From positions 1 through 47,165 of the forward strand of contig NZ_CCRF01000028.1 in NCBI RefSeq assembly GCF_000751775.1: a DNA stretch of 47,165 bases. Direction: 5' to 3'. A program made the position numbers and the translations under genes. The DNA comes from Caldibacillus thermoamylovorans. GTDB lineage: Bacteria > Bacillota > Bacilli > Bacillales > Caldibacillaceae. Of the stretch, positions 17,443 to 25,500 are shown in pieces; the first letter of the stretch is position 1, and every line of letters begins with the position of its first letter. The notes under the pieces are model-generated. The model ran no database searches, had not been told where the DNA came from, and saw nothing but the letters and a program-made list of their open reading frames with translations.

Positions 17443-17461
17443 ATGTCTTAATATTAGACAT
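17443..17461. promoter_or_regulatory. Palindrome upstream of subtilase promoter
   Basis: ATGTCT-N7-AGACAT lies about 35 bp upstream of the subtilase -35. It has the form of a regulator binding site. The protein is unknown, and it is also in the gap shared with the divergent YgbA-like gene. Confidence 0.45.
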
Positions 17462-17878
17462 ATTTTGCTATGAAATACAGGAGGAGAAAAAAGTCAATTA
17501 TCCAAAAGACCTAAATCTACCCTAAAATCAGACAAATTCAGATCATTTTTAACAGGTGCCTGAGACCTCCAAAATTATTTTAAAAACGAAAATAATTGTT
17601 CTTTATTTTGCCTTCCAAAAAAACTTGCACGATAGGATTAATAGAAACCAAGTTTTACATAAAGATGGTTCTGCCAAATAGGTCGGCGTAAACCAAAGTT
17701 TCCAATGCTGAAGTTGTTTTGGCTCTTAAGGTAATTGTTAGCAACTTTTCAAAAAAGAGATTCTGGCGGGGAGTTCCTTTGTGGTAACCTAAAATTACAG
17801 AGGTTGTTTTTAATTTTTCTATTGTACGAACTATGGGTAGATCGAATGCGTAGGACGTTTCATAAGGAGGGGACTCAT
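17462..17878. other. Intergenic region between subtilase and YgbA-like gene
   Basis: About 420 bp without a supportable gene. Minus-strand reading frames here show no ribosome binding site or coding pattern. An A/T-rich stretch precedes the YgbA-like gene, but I cannot assign a promoter with confidence. Confidence 0.4.
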
Positions 17879-18190
17879 ATGAGGAAACTGAATGATGGTC
17901 CAAAAATTCAAGAGGAAAAAGAAACAGTGCAGAAAATGATCGAAATCTACTGTAGAAAAAAACATCACCAAAATGAATTATGTGATGACTGTCAAGATTT
18001 GTTACATTATGCACATAAACGATTATCTTATTGCCGGTTTGGAGAGGAAAAATCAGCTTGTTCCAATTGCAAAGTCCATTGTTACAAACCGGTTTATCGC
18101 CAAAAGATAAAGGCCGTCATGCGCTATTCCGGCCCGTGGATGCTTCTGTATCACCCGGTATATTCGGTTAAGCATTTACTTAAAAAATGA
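17879..18190 (+). CDS. YgbA-like 'nitrous oxide-stimulated promoter' family protein
   Basis: 103 residues from ATG 17879, chosen for AAGGAGGGG at ideal spacing over an in-frame extension to 17735. Cysteines are clustered: C25, then CDDC in the middle, YCRFG, CSNC and HCYKP, the pattern of the YgbA_NO family. The C-terminus VMRYSGPWMLLYHPVYSVKHL is the family signature. In enterics YgbA is among the genes induced by nitric oxide; the Cys pattern suggests metal or Fe-S binding, which is inference. It sits alone between the divergent subtilase and a convergent OsmC gene. Confidence 0.87.
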   Translation: MRKLNDGPKIQEEKETVQKMIEIYCRKKHHQNELCDDCQDLLHYAHKRLSYCRFGEEKSACSNCKVHCYKPVYRQKIKAVMRYSGPWMLLYHPVYSVKHLLKK

Positions 18191-18310
18191 AAGCTTGAAA
18201 TCGATAATGACATCTGTAGTCAGAAGTTCTCATGCTTTTGAAGAAATAAAATTGAATTGATACATGTACTACATCAGTGTCTTCTTAAAAAGTCAGATGG
18301 TTACAGTCTA

Positions 18311-18346
18311 AAAAACATCCATGGTTGTTCGAACAGCCATGGATGT
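18311..18346 (-). terminator. Terminator after osmC-like gene
   Basis: CATCCATGGTTGTTC and GAACAGCCATGGATG form a near-perfect 30-bp palindrome with a single G-U pair. On the minus strand it is followed by TTTTTTAG, ending the OsmC transcript. Confidence 0.85.
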
Positions 18347-18357
18347 ACACACTTCAT

Positions 18358-18804
18358 TTATCCTTTTTTAATCGTCACTTGCAATTCGAGTTCGACATTT
18401 CCTTGAATAGCTCTACTGATCATGCATGATTTTTCTGCTTTTTCCGCTAATCGTTGAGCTAATTTTTCATCCTCGAAAGTTGCATCTTCTTTTAAGATAA
18501 TTGTTGGCCGATGAATGATTTTTTTATATGTAAATACACCATTCGTCACATCCACAATTCCTTCTGATTCCATCAATAAATCTTTTTTATCCAAATGACT
18601 TCTTTGCATCATGGCAGCAAGGGTAATGATATAGCAAGTTGCCGCAGCACCCAAAAGCATTTCATCCGGATTTGTTCCGACACCCGGTCCATCCATCTCC
18701 GGCGGGATGGAGATTTTGGTCACCAAATTCCCGACAGCAATATCACCAACGTCATTCCTTAACCCCGGCCAATGTGCCTGCAAATGAAAATGATGTTCTG
18801 CCAA
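18358..18804 (-). CDS. OsmC family peroxiredoxin-like protein
   Basis: 148 residues from TTG 18804; GAAGGAG stands 9-10 nt upstream, whereas the TTG at 18822 would place the RBS inside the gene. OsmC/Ohr fold features: the first catalytic Cys is in GAAATCYIITLAAMM and the second in EKSCMISRAIQGNVELE. Such proteins reduce organic hydroperoxides with a Cys pair in the cytoplasm. It resembles the Gram-positive SACOL1771-type subgroup. It lies 74 bp after hlyIII on the same strand and may share its promoter. Confidence 0.85.
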   Translation of the reverse strand: MAEHHFHLQAHWPGLRNDVGDIAVGNLVTKISIPPEMDGPGVGTNPDEMLLGAAATCYIITLAAMMQRSHLDKKDLLMESEGIVDVTNGVFTYKKIIHRPTIILKEDATFEDEKLAQRLAEKAEKSCMISRAIQGNVELELQVTIKKG

Positions 18805-18878
18805 TTTTATACACTCCTTCAAAAAGGAAGCAAAACCCTAATGAAATGAGGGACCTGCTCCTAAATTCCGATAAACTA

Positions 18879-19526
18879 TTATAACACAAATTCGTATACG
18901 CATAAGAAATGCATAAGACTTCCAAGCAAAATGAACAGATGAAAGATTTCATGAAAGCCCATATGTTTAAAGGTTAAAAATTTTGGCTTGGCTCCGTATA
19001 TAATTCCGCCGATTGTGTAAATGACCCCGCCTAAGATTAAGAAAAGAACGCCACCAATATGAATTGATTTTGCTAGTGGAGAAATTGCAAAAATGGCAAT
19101 CCAACCCATCCCGATATAAATCGCTGTTGATAACCACCTGGGACAGTTAAACCATACCATTTTAAACACAACCCCGGCGACTCCGAGTCCGGTTATAATC
19201 CCAAACATTGTCCAACCAAGCGTTCCCTTTAAGCTAATTAAACAAAGTGGTGTATAAGTTCCGGCAATTAATACAAAAATCATGGAATGGTCAATTTTTC
19301 GCAAAAAGGAAATCACTTTATTGTTAGAAATGACCCAATGATACGTTGTTGAAGCTGTATATAATAAAATTAAGCTAATGCCAAAAACGATGACAGCTGT
19401 CAAACTTGTAGCCGACCCGGAAGTTGTCACTACCTTAACAATCATAAGAACAAGTGCGGCAATTGATAAAAAAATCCCGACCAAATGCGTTAAACTATTG
19501 ATTGGTTCACGAATATATTTTTCCAA
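18879..19526 (-). CDS. Hemolysin III family (PAQR-type) membrane protein
   Basis: 215 residues from TTG 19526 (MEKYIREPINSLTHL), placed because AGGGAG lies 9 nt upstream; the ATG at 19535 touches the RBS and is less likely. Seven TM helices. Family markers are REPINSLTHLVG at the N-terminus, STTYHW, the conserved D of RKIDHSMIF and a C-terminal FHLFILLGSLMHFLC with metal-binding His residues typical of PAQR/HlyIII hydrolases. Function in Bacillus is not settled; homologues have been linked to membrane lipid balance and to haemolysis on overexpression. The promoter upstream carries a strong palindrome. Confidence 0.85.
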   Translation of the reverse strand: MEKYIREPINSLTHLVGIFLSIAALVLMIVKVVTTSGSATSLTAVIVFGISLILLYTASTTYHWVISNNKVISFLRKIDHSMIFVLIAGTYTPLCLISLKGTLGWTMFGIITGLGVAGVVFKMVWFNCPRWLSTAIYIGMGWIAIFAISPLAKSIHIGGVLFLILGGVIYTIGGIIYGAKPKFLTFKHMGFHEIFHLFILLGSLMHFLCVYEFVL

Positions 19527-19548
19527 AAACAACATCTCCCTGTAATGA

Positions 19549-19571
19549 TAAGTAGTTATTAAAACTACTTA
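19549..19571 (-). promoter_or_regulatory. Operator palindrome at hlyIII promoter
   Basis: TAAGTAGTT (19549-19557) and AACTACTTA (19563-19571) form perfect 9-bp arms around 5 bp. It begins just after the -10 and covers the expected start point, a position suited to repression. The regulator is unknown; no regulator gene is adjacent. Confidence 0.75.
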
Positions 19572-19573
19572 TA

Positions 19574-19602
19574 ATTATACACACACAACATGACGCAGTC
19601 AA
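19574..19602 (-). promoter_or_regulatory. hlyIII promoter
   Basis: On the minus strand: -35 TTGACT (19602-19597), 17-bp spacer, -10 TATAAT (19579-19574). Near-consensus sigma-A promoter. Confidence 0.8.
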
Positions 19603-19710
19603 TATTTACTTGATGCAATTTTATCGATCATTCATGAAAAAAATAATATTCATAAATTCAAAACTATAGTATAATTAAAATAATATTTATAATCATAGGA
19701 GTTGAAACAT

Positions 19711-21297
19711 ATGATCAATTTAATTGCCCCGGAATATTATAATTTTACCGAGGAAGTAGAGAAGTTTTCCAAAGATCCGCATAAAGTAGCGATTAAATGG
19801 GTGGGGACGGACGGATCAGAAAAAAATATTACATATGTCTCCTTAGTCGAAGAAATGAACCGATATGCGAATGCTTTAGTTAATCTCGGATTGAAAAAAG
19901 GCGACCGTGTTCTTATAATCACACAAAAAGTACCTGAATCTTATTATATCTATTTGGCATGTCTAAAAGCCGGCCTCGTGATGATCCCTTGTTCTGAGAT
20001 GCTTCGGGCCAAAGACTTAACTTACCGAATAAACCATTCAGAAGCAAGTGCCGTAATTGTTTATAATCATTTGACAAATGAAGTCGATTCAATTACCGAA
20101 CCAATTCCGACTTTGAAATATAAATTAATTATCGGTGAACATGAGACAGAGGGATGGACATCTTTAACGAGGTTTGCAGAAAATGAAAGCGCATACTTCG
20201 TCGGTGAAAAAACAAAAAGAGATGAAATGGCCCTGTTACCATATACATCCGGAACGACAGGAAATCCGAAAGCAGTCGTCCATAATCATGGCTGGTTTTT
20301 TGCTCATTTACAAATTGCTCCGTCCCTATGGCTTGATATTAAAGAAGGGGATCTTGTTTGGGCAACCGCAGCCCCCGGTTGGCAAAAATGGATTTGGAGC
20401 CCGTTTGTTTCAACGATCGGCATGGGGGCAACCGCATTTGTCTATAATGGACGTTTTGATGCAGCAAATTACTTACAACTTTTGCAGAAATATCAGGTAA
20501 ATGTACTATGCTGCACACCGACAGAATACCGGTTTATGGCAAAATTAAATAATCTCTCAGACTATTCGTTGCCGGCATTAAGAAGTGCAGTTTCTGCTGG
20601 AGAGCCGCTGAATGTCCAAGTTATTGAAACATTTCAAAAGGAGTTTGGTATTACGGTTCGGGATGGTTACGGCCAGACTGAAAACACTTTATTAATCGGA
20701 ACGCTACCGGGAACCAAACTGAAAAAAGGATTCATGGGTAAGGCGATACCGGGTTATCAAGTGGAAATTATTAATCACGAAGGAAAACCGTGCGCCATCG
20801 GGGAAGTAGGTGATATTGCCGTCCATAAAAGCACTCCGACCTTATTTAAGGAATACTATAAAGATTTTGAACGGACACAGAAGGCTTATCGCGGGGATTG
20901 GTATTTAACAGGAGACCAAGCGAAAAAAGACGAAGATGGCTATTTTTGGTATGAAGGTCGCAGTGATGATATCATTATCAGTTCGGGTTATACAATTGGA
21001 CCATTTGAAGTAGAAGACGCATTGACGAAACATCCGCTCGTTCGTGAATGTGCTGTTGTGGCCAGTCCTGATCCTGATCGAGGCAATGTCGTTAAAGCTT
21101 TTGTCGTTTTGGTTGATCCGCATATGGAGAAAGGGGAAGACCTTATTGCCGAACTTCAAGAGCATGTAAAAAATTTAACCGCCCCGTATAAATATCCGAG
21201 GAAAATCGAGTTTGTCGAGGAACTTCCTAAAACTGCCTCGGGGAAAATCCGCCGCGTAGAACTAAGGCAAAAAGAAATGCAACAACCGCAAAAATAA
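19711..21297 (+). CDS. Acyl-CoA synthetase (MACS-type, YtcI-like)
   Basis: 528 residues from ATG 19711; AGGAG ends 9 nt before it, while a TTG at 19702 directly abuts the RBS. ANL-superfamily adenylate-forming enzyme: A3 loop YTSGTTGNPKAVVH, GYGQTE (A5), YLTGDQAKKDEDGYFWYEGR (A7-A8) with DDIIISSGY, and C-terminal catalytic Lys in PKTASGKIRR. It activates a carboxylic acid with ATP and joins it to CoA. Sequence features fit medium-chain/acetyl-like members rather than long-chain FadD; substrate is uncertain. It is monocistronic, followed by a GC-rich terminator. Confidence 0.88.
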   Translation: MINLIAPEYYNFTEEVEKFSKDPHKVAIKWVGTDGSEKNITYVSLVEEMNRYANALVNLGLKKGDRVLIITQKVPESYYIYLACLKAGLVMIPCSEMLRAKDLTYRINHSEASAVIVYNHLTNEVDSITEPIPTLKYKLIIGEHETEGWTSLTRFAENESAYFVGEKTKRDEMALLPYTSGTTGNPKAVVHNHGWFFAHLQIAPSLWLDIKEGDLVWATAAPGWQKWIWSPFVSTIGMGATAFVYNGRFDAANYLQLLQKYQVNVLCCTPTEYRFMAKLNNLSDYSLPALRSAVSAGEPLNVQVIETFQKEFGITVRDGYGQTENTLLIGTLPGTKLKKGFMGKAIPGYQVEIINHEGKPCAIGEVGDIAVHKSTPTLFKEYYKDFERTQKAYRGDWYLTGDQAKKDEDGYFWYEGRSDDIIISSGYTIGPFEVEDALTKHPLVRECAVVASPDPDRGNVVKAFVVLVDPHMEKGEDLIAELQEHVKNLTAPYKYPRKIEFVEELPKTASGKIRRVELRQKEMQQPQK

Positions 21298-21308
21298 AGG
21301 AAATCTTC

Positions 21309-21340
21309 AATCCGTGGGGGCCACTCTCCCACGGATTTGT
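21309..21340 (+). terminator. Terminator after acyl-CoA synthetase
   Basis: AATCCGTGGG pairs with CCCACGGATT around GGCCACTCT, followed by TGTTGGTTG. Confidence 0.75.
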
Positions 21341-21535
21341 TGGTTGCCCGTCGAAAGTGGTTATCGATTCCGCGAAAGGCGCCTCTCCTGACGGGGTTGT
21401 TAGTTACCCGTCAACAGTGCAGTAATGGTTAACAATTTTACAAAAGGCCACTCTCCCACGGATTTGTTAGTTGAATCAATCGGGTTCGGGTGCGGCAGCA
21501 TTTTCCCCGTCTTTGCTACTATAATTTGCTTTAAA
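21320..21535 (+). repeat. Dispersed repeats in the gap before DUF1836
   Basis: The string GGCCACTCTCCCACGGATTT occurs at about 21319 and again near 21446, each followed by GTT(G/A)GTTG. A degenerate third version (GCCTCTCCTGACGGGGTTGTTAGTTA, about 21380-21410) lies between. The last copy continues into GAATCAATCGGG, matching the element at 7111-7175. The gap from 21298 to 21669 holds no gene. It seems to be a landing place for one family of intergenic repeats, with terminator-like hairpins. Confidence 0.65.
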
Positions 21536-21669
21536 ATCCCTTAACCTCGATATGTAGTTTTTTGGACTATATAGGAGAATGGGCTGGACTGATCATGTAG
21601 TTAACATTTACTTTTTCTATAAAAAAAGATAAAATTTATGTAGAATGAAATATATATGGAGGGCTATTA

Positions 21670-22242
21670 TTGGAAAATGTAGAGCAATTTCTTGAACAAT
21701 TGCAACTTGATAAAAATATTACACTTGATGATATTCCAAATATTGATTTATATATGGACCAAGTCATTCAGTTATTTGAAAGTAAATATAGCGGTACAAA
21801 AAGAAATGAAGATGATAAAATATTAACAAAGACGATGATTAATAATTACGCAAAAGGAAAATTGTTTTTCCCGATAAACAATAAAAAGTATTCCCGGGAT
21901 CATTTGCTTCTTATTAGCATCATTTATCAATTAAAAGGCACTATTTCTATTAATGATATAAAACATGTACTGGAAAAATTGAATGAAAAGATTGTTAAAG
22001 AGAATTTTCGATTAGATCTACTATATACAAGCTTTCTAGCACTTGTAGAACAAAATGTGAATCAATTCAGACGGGACTTCCGGGAATTGGTCTCCGGTAC
22101 AACGGAGGAGATTCAGCACTTCGAGGATGAAGACTCCGATTACTTAGAAAAGGTATTGTTGATTTCTTCTCTATCTTATATGAGCAATTTATATCGGCGG
22201 ACTGTGGAAAGATTGGTAGACGAAATTCATCGTGAGGAGTGA
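21670..22242 (+). CDS. DUF1836 domain-containing protein
   Basis: 190 residues, TTG start with GGAGGG upstream. Central residues LTKTMINNYAKGKLFFPINNKKYSRDHLLLI resemble the MerR-like helical core of DUF1836, including the NYxKxxxxxP and the YsrdhLllL pattern. Members are small cytoplasmic proteins suspected to bind DNA. The end overlaps the next gene's ribosome binding site: stop and the cgoX start are 5 bp apart, so both are co-translated. Confidence 0.82.
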   Translation: MENVEQFLEQLQLDKNITLDDIPNIDLYMDQVIQLFESKYSGTKRNEDDKILTKTMINNYAKGKLFFPINNKKYSRDHLLLISIIYQLKGTISINDIKHVLEKLNEKIVKENFRLDLLYTSFLALVEQNVNQFRRDFRELVSGTTEEIQHFEDEDSDYLEKVLLISSLSYMSNLYRRTVERLVDEIHREE

Positions 22243-22246
22243 AAAA

Positions 22247-23641
22247 ATGGAAACGATTTTAATTGTTGGTGGGGGCATCACCGGTCTCTCTGTCGTGTAT
22301 ACGTTAGAAAAAGAAGCTGCAAAACAAAAGCGGGATTTAAAGTTATTGTTAGTCGATTCAGCAGCCCAACTGGGAGGAAAAATCCGGACAGTAAAAGAAA
22401 ACGGTTTTATTATGGAAACAGGGGCAGATTCAATCGTTGCGAGAAAGATGAAAGATTCCGGCCTCATTGAAGAACTGGAGCTTGAAGAGGAGGCTGTCTA
22501 TAATGCGGTCGGTACATCTTTTCTTTTTAGAGAAGGTGAATTAAAACAAATACCGCGAGATTCGGTCTTCGGTATTCCGACAAGTATTCAATCACTGGCG
22601 GAAAGTCCATTATTATCGGATCATGGAAAAGTGGAGGCATTAAAGGATTTTTACATTAATGATAGAAAATTTACAGAGCATGATTCAATTGGAGAGTTTT
22701 TAGAATATTATCTTGGCAAGGAACTGGTCGAAAAGCAAATTGCCCCTGTTTTATCAGGTGTTTATTCCGGAACATTACATAATTTAACAATTGCTTCAAC
22801 ATTGCCATATGTATTGGAGTATAAAGAAAAATATGGAAGCATTATGAAAGGTTTTGCAACAAATAAAAATCAGTTTTTAGGTAAAGATGACAAAAAATTC
22901 CTCTCGTTTAACAACGGATTATCAACGATTATTGATGCGATGGCAAACCGGTTGGAAAAAACAGAGATTTGGTTGGAACATGAAGTGGAGCAAATTAATA
23001 AGACGGATGGTAAGGGATATAAGGTCTATTTTACTAACGGCAAAGTAGTTGAGGCTGATTCCATTGTTTTGAGTATTCCCCATAATCATGCCAGCCGCCT
23101 ATTTTCTGATAAAGAATTACATGAAGAGTTTTCAAAGATAAAGACAAGCTCTTTGATTAGTGTGTATGTAGGATATTCGGTTTCGGACGGGGTGTTACCT
23201 GAAAATGGGACAGGCTATATAGCGCCAGATAATGATCTGTTTTGTAATGCTTGTACATGGACAAGTCGGAAATGGGAACATACTTCAAAGGGTGGAAATT
23301 TACTCATCCGTTTATTTTACAAAAGTAGTCATCCAACGTTTTCTGAAATTAAAGATTTGAATGACAAAGATTTATTAAAAATTGCTAAGGCGGATATTGA
23401 AAAAAGTTTACATATAAATGCGGAACCGGTTGTGAGTACAGTAACAAAGTGGACAGACCAAATGCCGACATACCAAATTACCCATCCTGATACTGTATCT
23501 TCATTGGAGGAGCAGTTCGCGCAAAAATACCCGGACATCTTTCTCGCAGGCTGCTCTTATTACGGTGTTGGCATTCCAGACTGTATTGAGAACGGTAAAG
23601 AGATTGCAAAGAAAATAAGCGAAAATGTTTTGTTGAAGTAA
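22247..23641 (+). CDS. cgoX: Coproporphyrinogen III oxidase (CgoX, HemY-type)
   Basis: 464 residues from ATG 22247, which has GAGGAG upstream; the extension to 22232 is rejected. FAD-binding Rossmann motif ILIVGGGITGLSVVYTLE at 4-21. Family landmarks: GGKIRTVKENGFIMETGADSI and C-terminal FLAGCSYYGVGIPDCIENGKEIA. Gram-positive HemY enzymes oxidise coproporphyrinogen III to coproporphyrin III in the coproporphyrin-dependent haem pathway, in contrast to the protoporphyrin route (family knowledge). hemE and hemH, its usual partners, are not nearby, so this copy stands apart from the hem operon. Confidence 0.92.
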   Translation: METILIVGGGITGLSVVYTLEKEAAKQKRDLKLLLVDSAAQLGGKIRTVKENGFIMETGADSIVARKMKDSGLIEELELEEEAVYNAVGTSFLFREGELKQIPRDSVFGIPTSIQSLAESPLLSDHGKVEALKDFYINDRKFTEHDSIGEFLEYYLGKELVEKQIAPVLSGVYSGTLHNLTIASTLPYVLEYKEKYGSIMKGFATNKNQFLGKDDKKFLSFNNGLSTIIDAMANRLEKTEIWLEHEVEQINKTDGKGYKVYFTNGKVVEADSIVLSIPHNHASRLFSDKELHEEFSKIKTSSLISVYVGYSVSDGVLPENGTGYIAPDNDLFCNACTWTSRKWEHTSKGGNLLIRLFYKSSHPTFSEIKDLNDKDLLKIAKADIEKSLHINAEPVVSTVTKWTDQMPTYQITHPDTVSSLEEQFAQKYPDIFLAGCSYYGVGIPDCIENGKEIAKKISENVLLK

Positions 23642-23656
23642 AGGTAACTAGGTCGT

Positions 23657-24064
23657 CTATGGGACAAAACAACGAGGAAAACAAGCAAAATAGTCTCATA
23701 GAACAGCGTCATCAGCCGTCTATGAGACAAAGTGGTACAAAAATCAAGGAAAACTGTCCCATAGAAAAGCTCTATGGGACAAAACAACGAGGAAAACAAG
23801 CAAAATAGTCTCATAGAACAGCATCACCAGCCGTCTATGGGACAAAGTGGTACAAAAATCAAGCCCAACTGTCCCATAGAAAGGCTCTATGGGACAAAAC
23901 AACGGGGAAAACAAGCAAAATAGTCTCATAGAACAGCATCACCAGCCGTCTATGGGACAAAATGGTACAAAAATCAAGGAAAACTGTCCCATAGAAAAGC
24001 TCTATGGGACAAAACTACGAGGAAAATAAGCAAAATAGTCTCATAGAACAGCATCATCAGCCTA
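23657..24064. repeat. 115-bp tandem array of paired hairpins
   Basis: Four units start at 23657, 23772, 23887 and 24002, an exact 115-bp period; the last is partial. Each unit has two half-units opening with CTATGGGAC and closing with its complement: GTCTCATAG in the first half (arm starts CTATGGGACAAAACAACG) and GTCCCATAG in the second. Each half can fold into a long stem-loop, about seven in a row. Units differ by only a few bases, showing recent amplification. Reading frames crossing it encode repetitive CLFS-type strings and lack ribosome binding sites. CRISPR is excluded: there are no unique spacers. Confidence 0.9.
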
Positions 24065-24199
24065 TGAAATAAAATAATCAAAAAATCCCAGAGAACTGTC
24101 CTTTTATCATATACAAAACTTTATACTAAATAAATAATGAAAATACAAACTAACCAAAGTTTTAAAAAGCCGGACTACATAACAGCCCGGTTTTTCCTT

Positions 24200-24673
24200 T
24201 TACAAAATTCCTCGTTTGTAAATCGCATTCATGATCGGCATACCTATGACCATCACAGCAAACTCGCCAACCGCAGTTAATAGCCATGTTTCCCAGAAAG
24301 GTACACCAATTGCTAATTTCAACTCATATGCAACAATAAAAATCATTATTGAAAAGACAAATGAATTTGCGAGCATTCGCCCCCAAATATTTTTAATATA
24401 ACGACTTAATAATATTGTGATAGAAAGGGAAATAACTGTGTGAGCTACTCCAAAAATTAAATCATATGGCAACAATGTGGAGAAAAATAAATTGGATAAA
24501 AAGACACCAATCACGACCCCGAAGAAGTACTTTTTGTTAAATACAACGAGGTGATTAAAAATTTCCGGAATCCGAAACTGGATGTTCGAGAAGGCAATTG
24601 GTTGAATCACGGCAGTAATCGCAATGTATAACGCCGCAACAATTCCGTTAATAGTAATTGTTCTTAATTTCAT
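24200..24673 (-). CDS. queT: QueT family queuosine-precursor transporter
   Basis: 157-residue membrane protein, about five TM helices. It opens TINGIVAALYIAITAVIQPIA and carries IQFRIPEIFNHL, the hallmark of QueT (PF06177), an S component of ECF-type transporters. Its leader holds a preQ1-I riboswitch, which supports preQ1 or a related 7-deazaguanine as substrate. The predicted start ATG follows AAGGAAAGG. No ECF T or A components are adjacent, so it must share a general energising module. Confidence 0.9.
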   Translation of the reverse strand: MKLRTITINGIVAALYIAITAVIQPIAFSNIQFRIPEIFNHLVVFNKKYFFGVVIGVFLSNLFFSTLLPYDLIFGVAHTVISLSITILLSRYIKNIWGRMLANSFVFSIMIFIVAYELKLAIGVPFWETWLLTAVGEFAVMVIGMPIMNAIYKRGIL

Positions 24674-24689
24674 TTTAACAAATTCCTTT

Positions 24690-24726
24690 CCTTAGTTTTT
24701 TTACGTGGGATGGTTTCGAACCACGG
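24690..24726 (-). promoter_or_regulatory. PreQ1-I riboswitch
   Basis: On the minus strand the leader contains CGTGG ... CCACG (P1), loop TTCGAAACCATC, then an A-rich tail AAAAAAACTAAGG, as in class I preQ1 aptamers. The tail passes straight into the ribosome binding site AAGGAAAGG for queT, so ligand binding should hide the RBS (translational off-switch). Class size, A-rich tail and gene context all agree. Confidence 0.88.
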
Positions 24727-24738
24727 ACAACGAAACTT

Positions 24739-24768
24739 ATCATATCAATATTTATCTGCATTTGTAAA
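24739..24768 (-). promoter_or_regulatory. queT promoter
   Basis: On the minus strand: -35 TTTACA (24768-24763), 18-bp spacer, -10 TATGAT (24744-24739), 13 bp before the preQ1 aptamer. Confidence 0.6.
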
Positions 24769-24981
24769 TAGAATGTGTAAAAAAAAGTAAAAAGCTGTGA
24801 TATTAAATTATGGGAAAATGGAAATTGATGAACAAGAGGAACAATTATAAAATCGCAAATAATGATTGACCTCAGGAAGTGAACAAACCTTTTTTATATG
24901 TCATATAAAGTAATTCAGGGGGAAAACATAATGACCCCTAGCCAAATGGTCAGGGGGATTTTTAAATCTATGTAAATAATA
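24769..24981. other. Intergenic region with GGGG/CCCC hairpins
   Basis: No supportable gene. Near 24917-24957 three segments, AGGGGG, CCCCT and AGGGGG, can pair in alternative ways, the second pairing being followed by ATTTTT like a plus-strand terminator. A 14-codon frame with GGGGGA upstream (ATG 24932) lies in it but is too short to call. Confidence 0.35.
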
Positions 24982-25500
24982 TTATATGATGTTAATAGAT
25001 ACTACAGCTTTTAAAGCACGTAGCATATCAAACGTGTTTATGTATGGAATATTAAAAGCTTTACAGACATTAGGGATAAGTACTCTTTTTTTTGCATCTT
25101 TGTTATATTCTTCGTGTGTAACTATTGTATGATTATATGCTAAAGCATAAGCGATTAACCAGCTATCTGCAACACTTGCAAATTCAGCCTTAGCATATTC
25201 CCTAAATTGCACTTGCTTTTGTACCCATTCTATAATTATCCTATATGCAGAGAAAACATTTTGATCATCTGTTGACATAAACCACTGATCAAAATTGGTT
25301 ATTGCCCAGTTTCTAAGAGGATCATCATTATTACCTTTTTTTAGTTCATTTCCAATTCTATCAATACTAATAATTTTTCCACTTTCAGCAAATTTCTCTA
25401 ATAGTTCCCAAAAAGAAGGGGCAATATCAAAGGAGTAGTATCTTCGGTATGCTTCAATAAATACATTCGCATCTAACAAAAACTTTACCTTATTTTTCAT
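24982..25500 (-). CDS. DUF4411 PIN-like protein (probable toxin)
   Basis: 172 residues. The start KVKFLLDANVFIEAYRRYY has the PIN-fold first acidic residue in LLDAN; a second acidic cluster lies in ASVADSWLIAYAL (Asp) and a third near THEEYNKD. This is the DUF4411 pattern, a PIN-domain nuclease family. ATG overlaps the stop of the ImmA/IrrE gene by 4 bp (ATGA-type), so it is translationally coupled. The gene order antitoxin-like regulator then PIN protein fits a type II toxin-antitoxin pair acting on RNA. Toxicity and target are not shown by the sequence. Confidence 0.82.
   Translation of the reverse strand: MKNKVKFLLDANVFIEAYRRYYSFDIAPSFWELLEKFAESGKIISIDRIGNELKKGNNDDPLRNWAITNFDQWFMSTDDQNVFSAYRIIIEWVQKQVQFREYAKAEFASVADSWLIAYALAYNHTIVTHEEYNKDAKKRVLIPNVCKAFNIPYINTFDMLRALKAVVSINII

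Noticed and set aside
17655-18014. 119-residue minus-strand ORF
   Set aside because: It overlaps the well-supported YgbA-like gene on the other strand and lacks an RBS.
23478-23929. Minus-strand ORFs with MRLFCLFSSLFCPIE starts
   Set aside because: They are translations of the tandem array, in repeated copies, with no ribosome binding site and poor codon character.
23657-24064. CRISPR array at the 115-bp repeats
   Set aside because: The whole unit repeats with no unique spacers between copies, the repeats are longer than CRISPR repeats, and there are no cas genes nearby.
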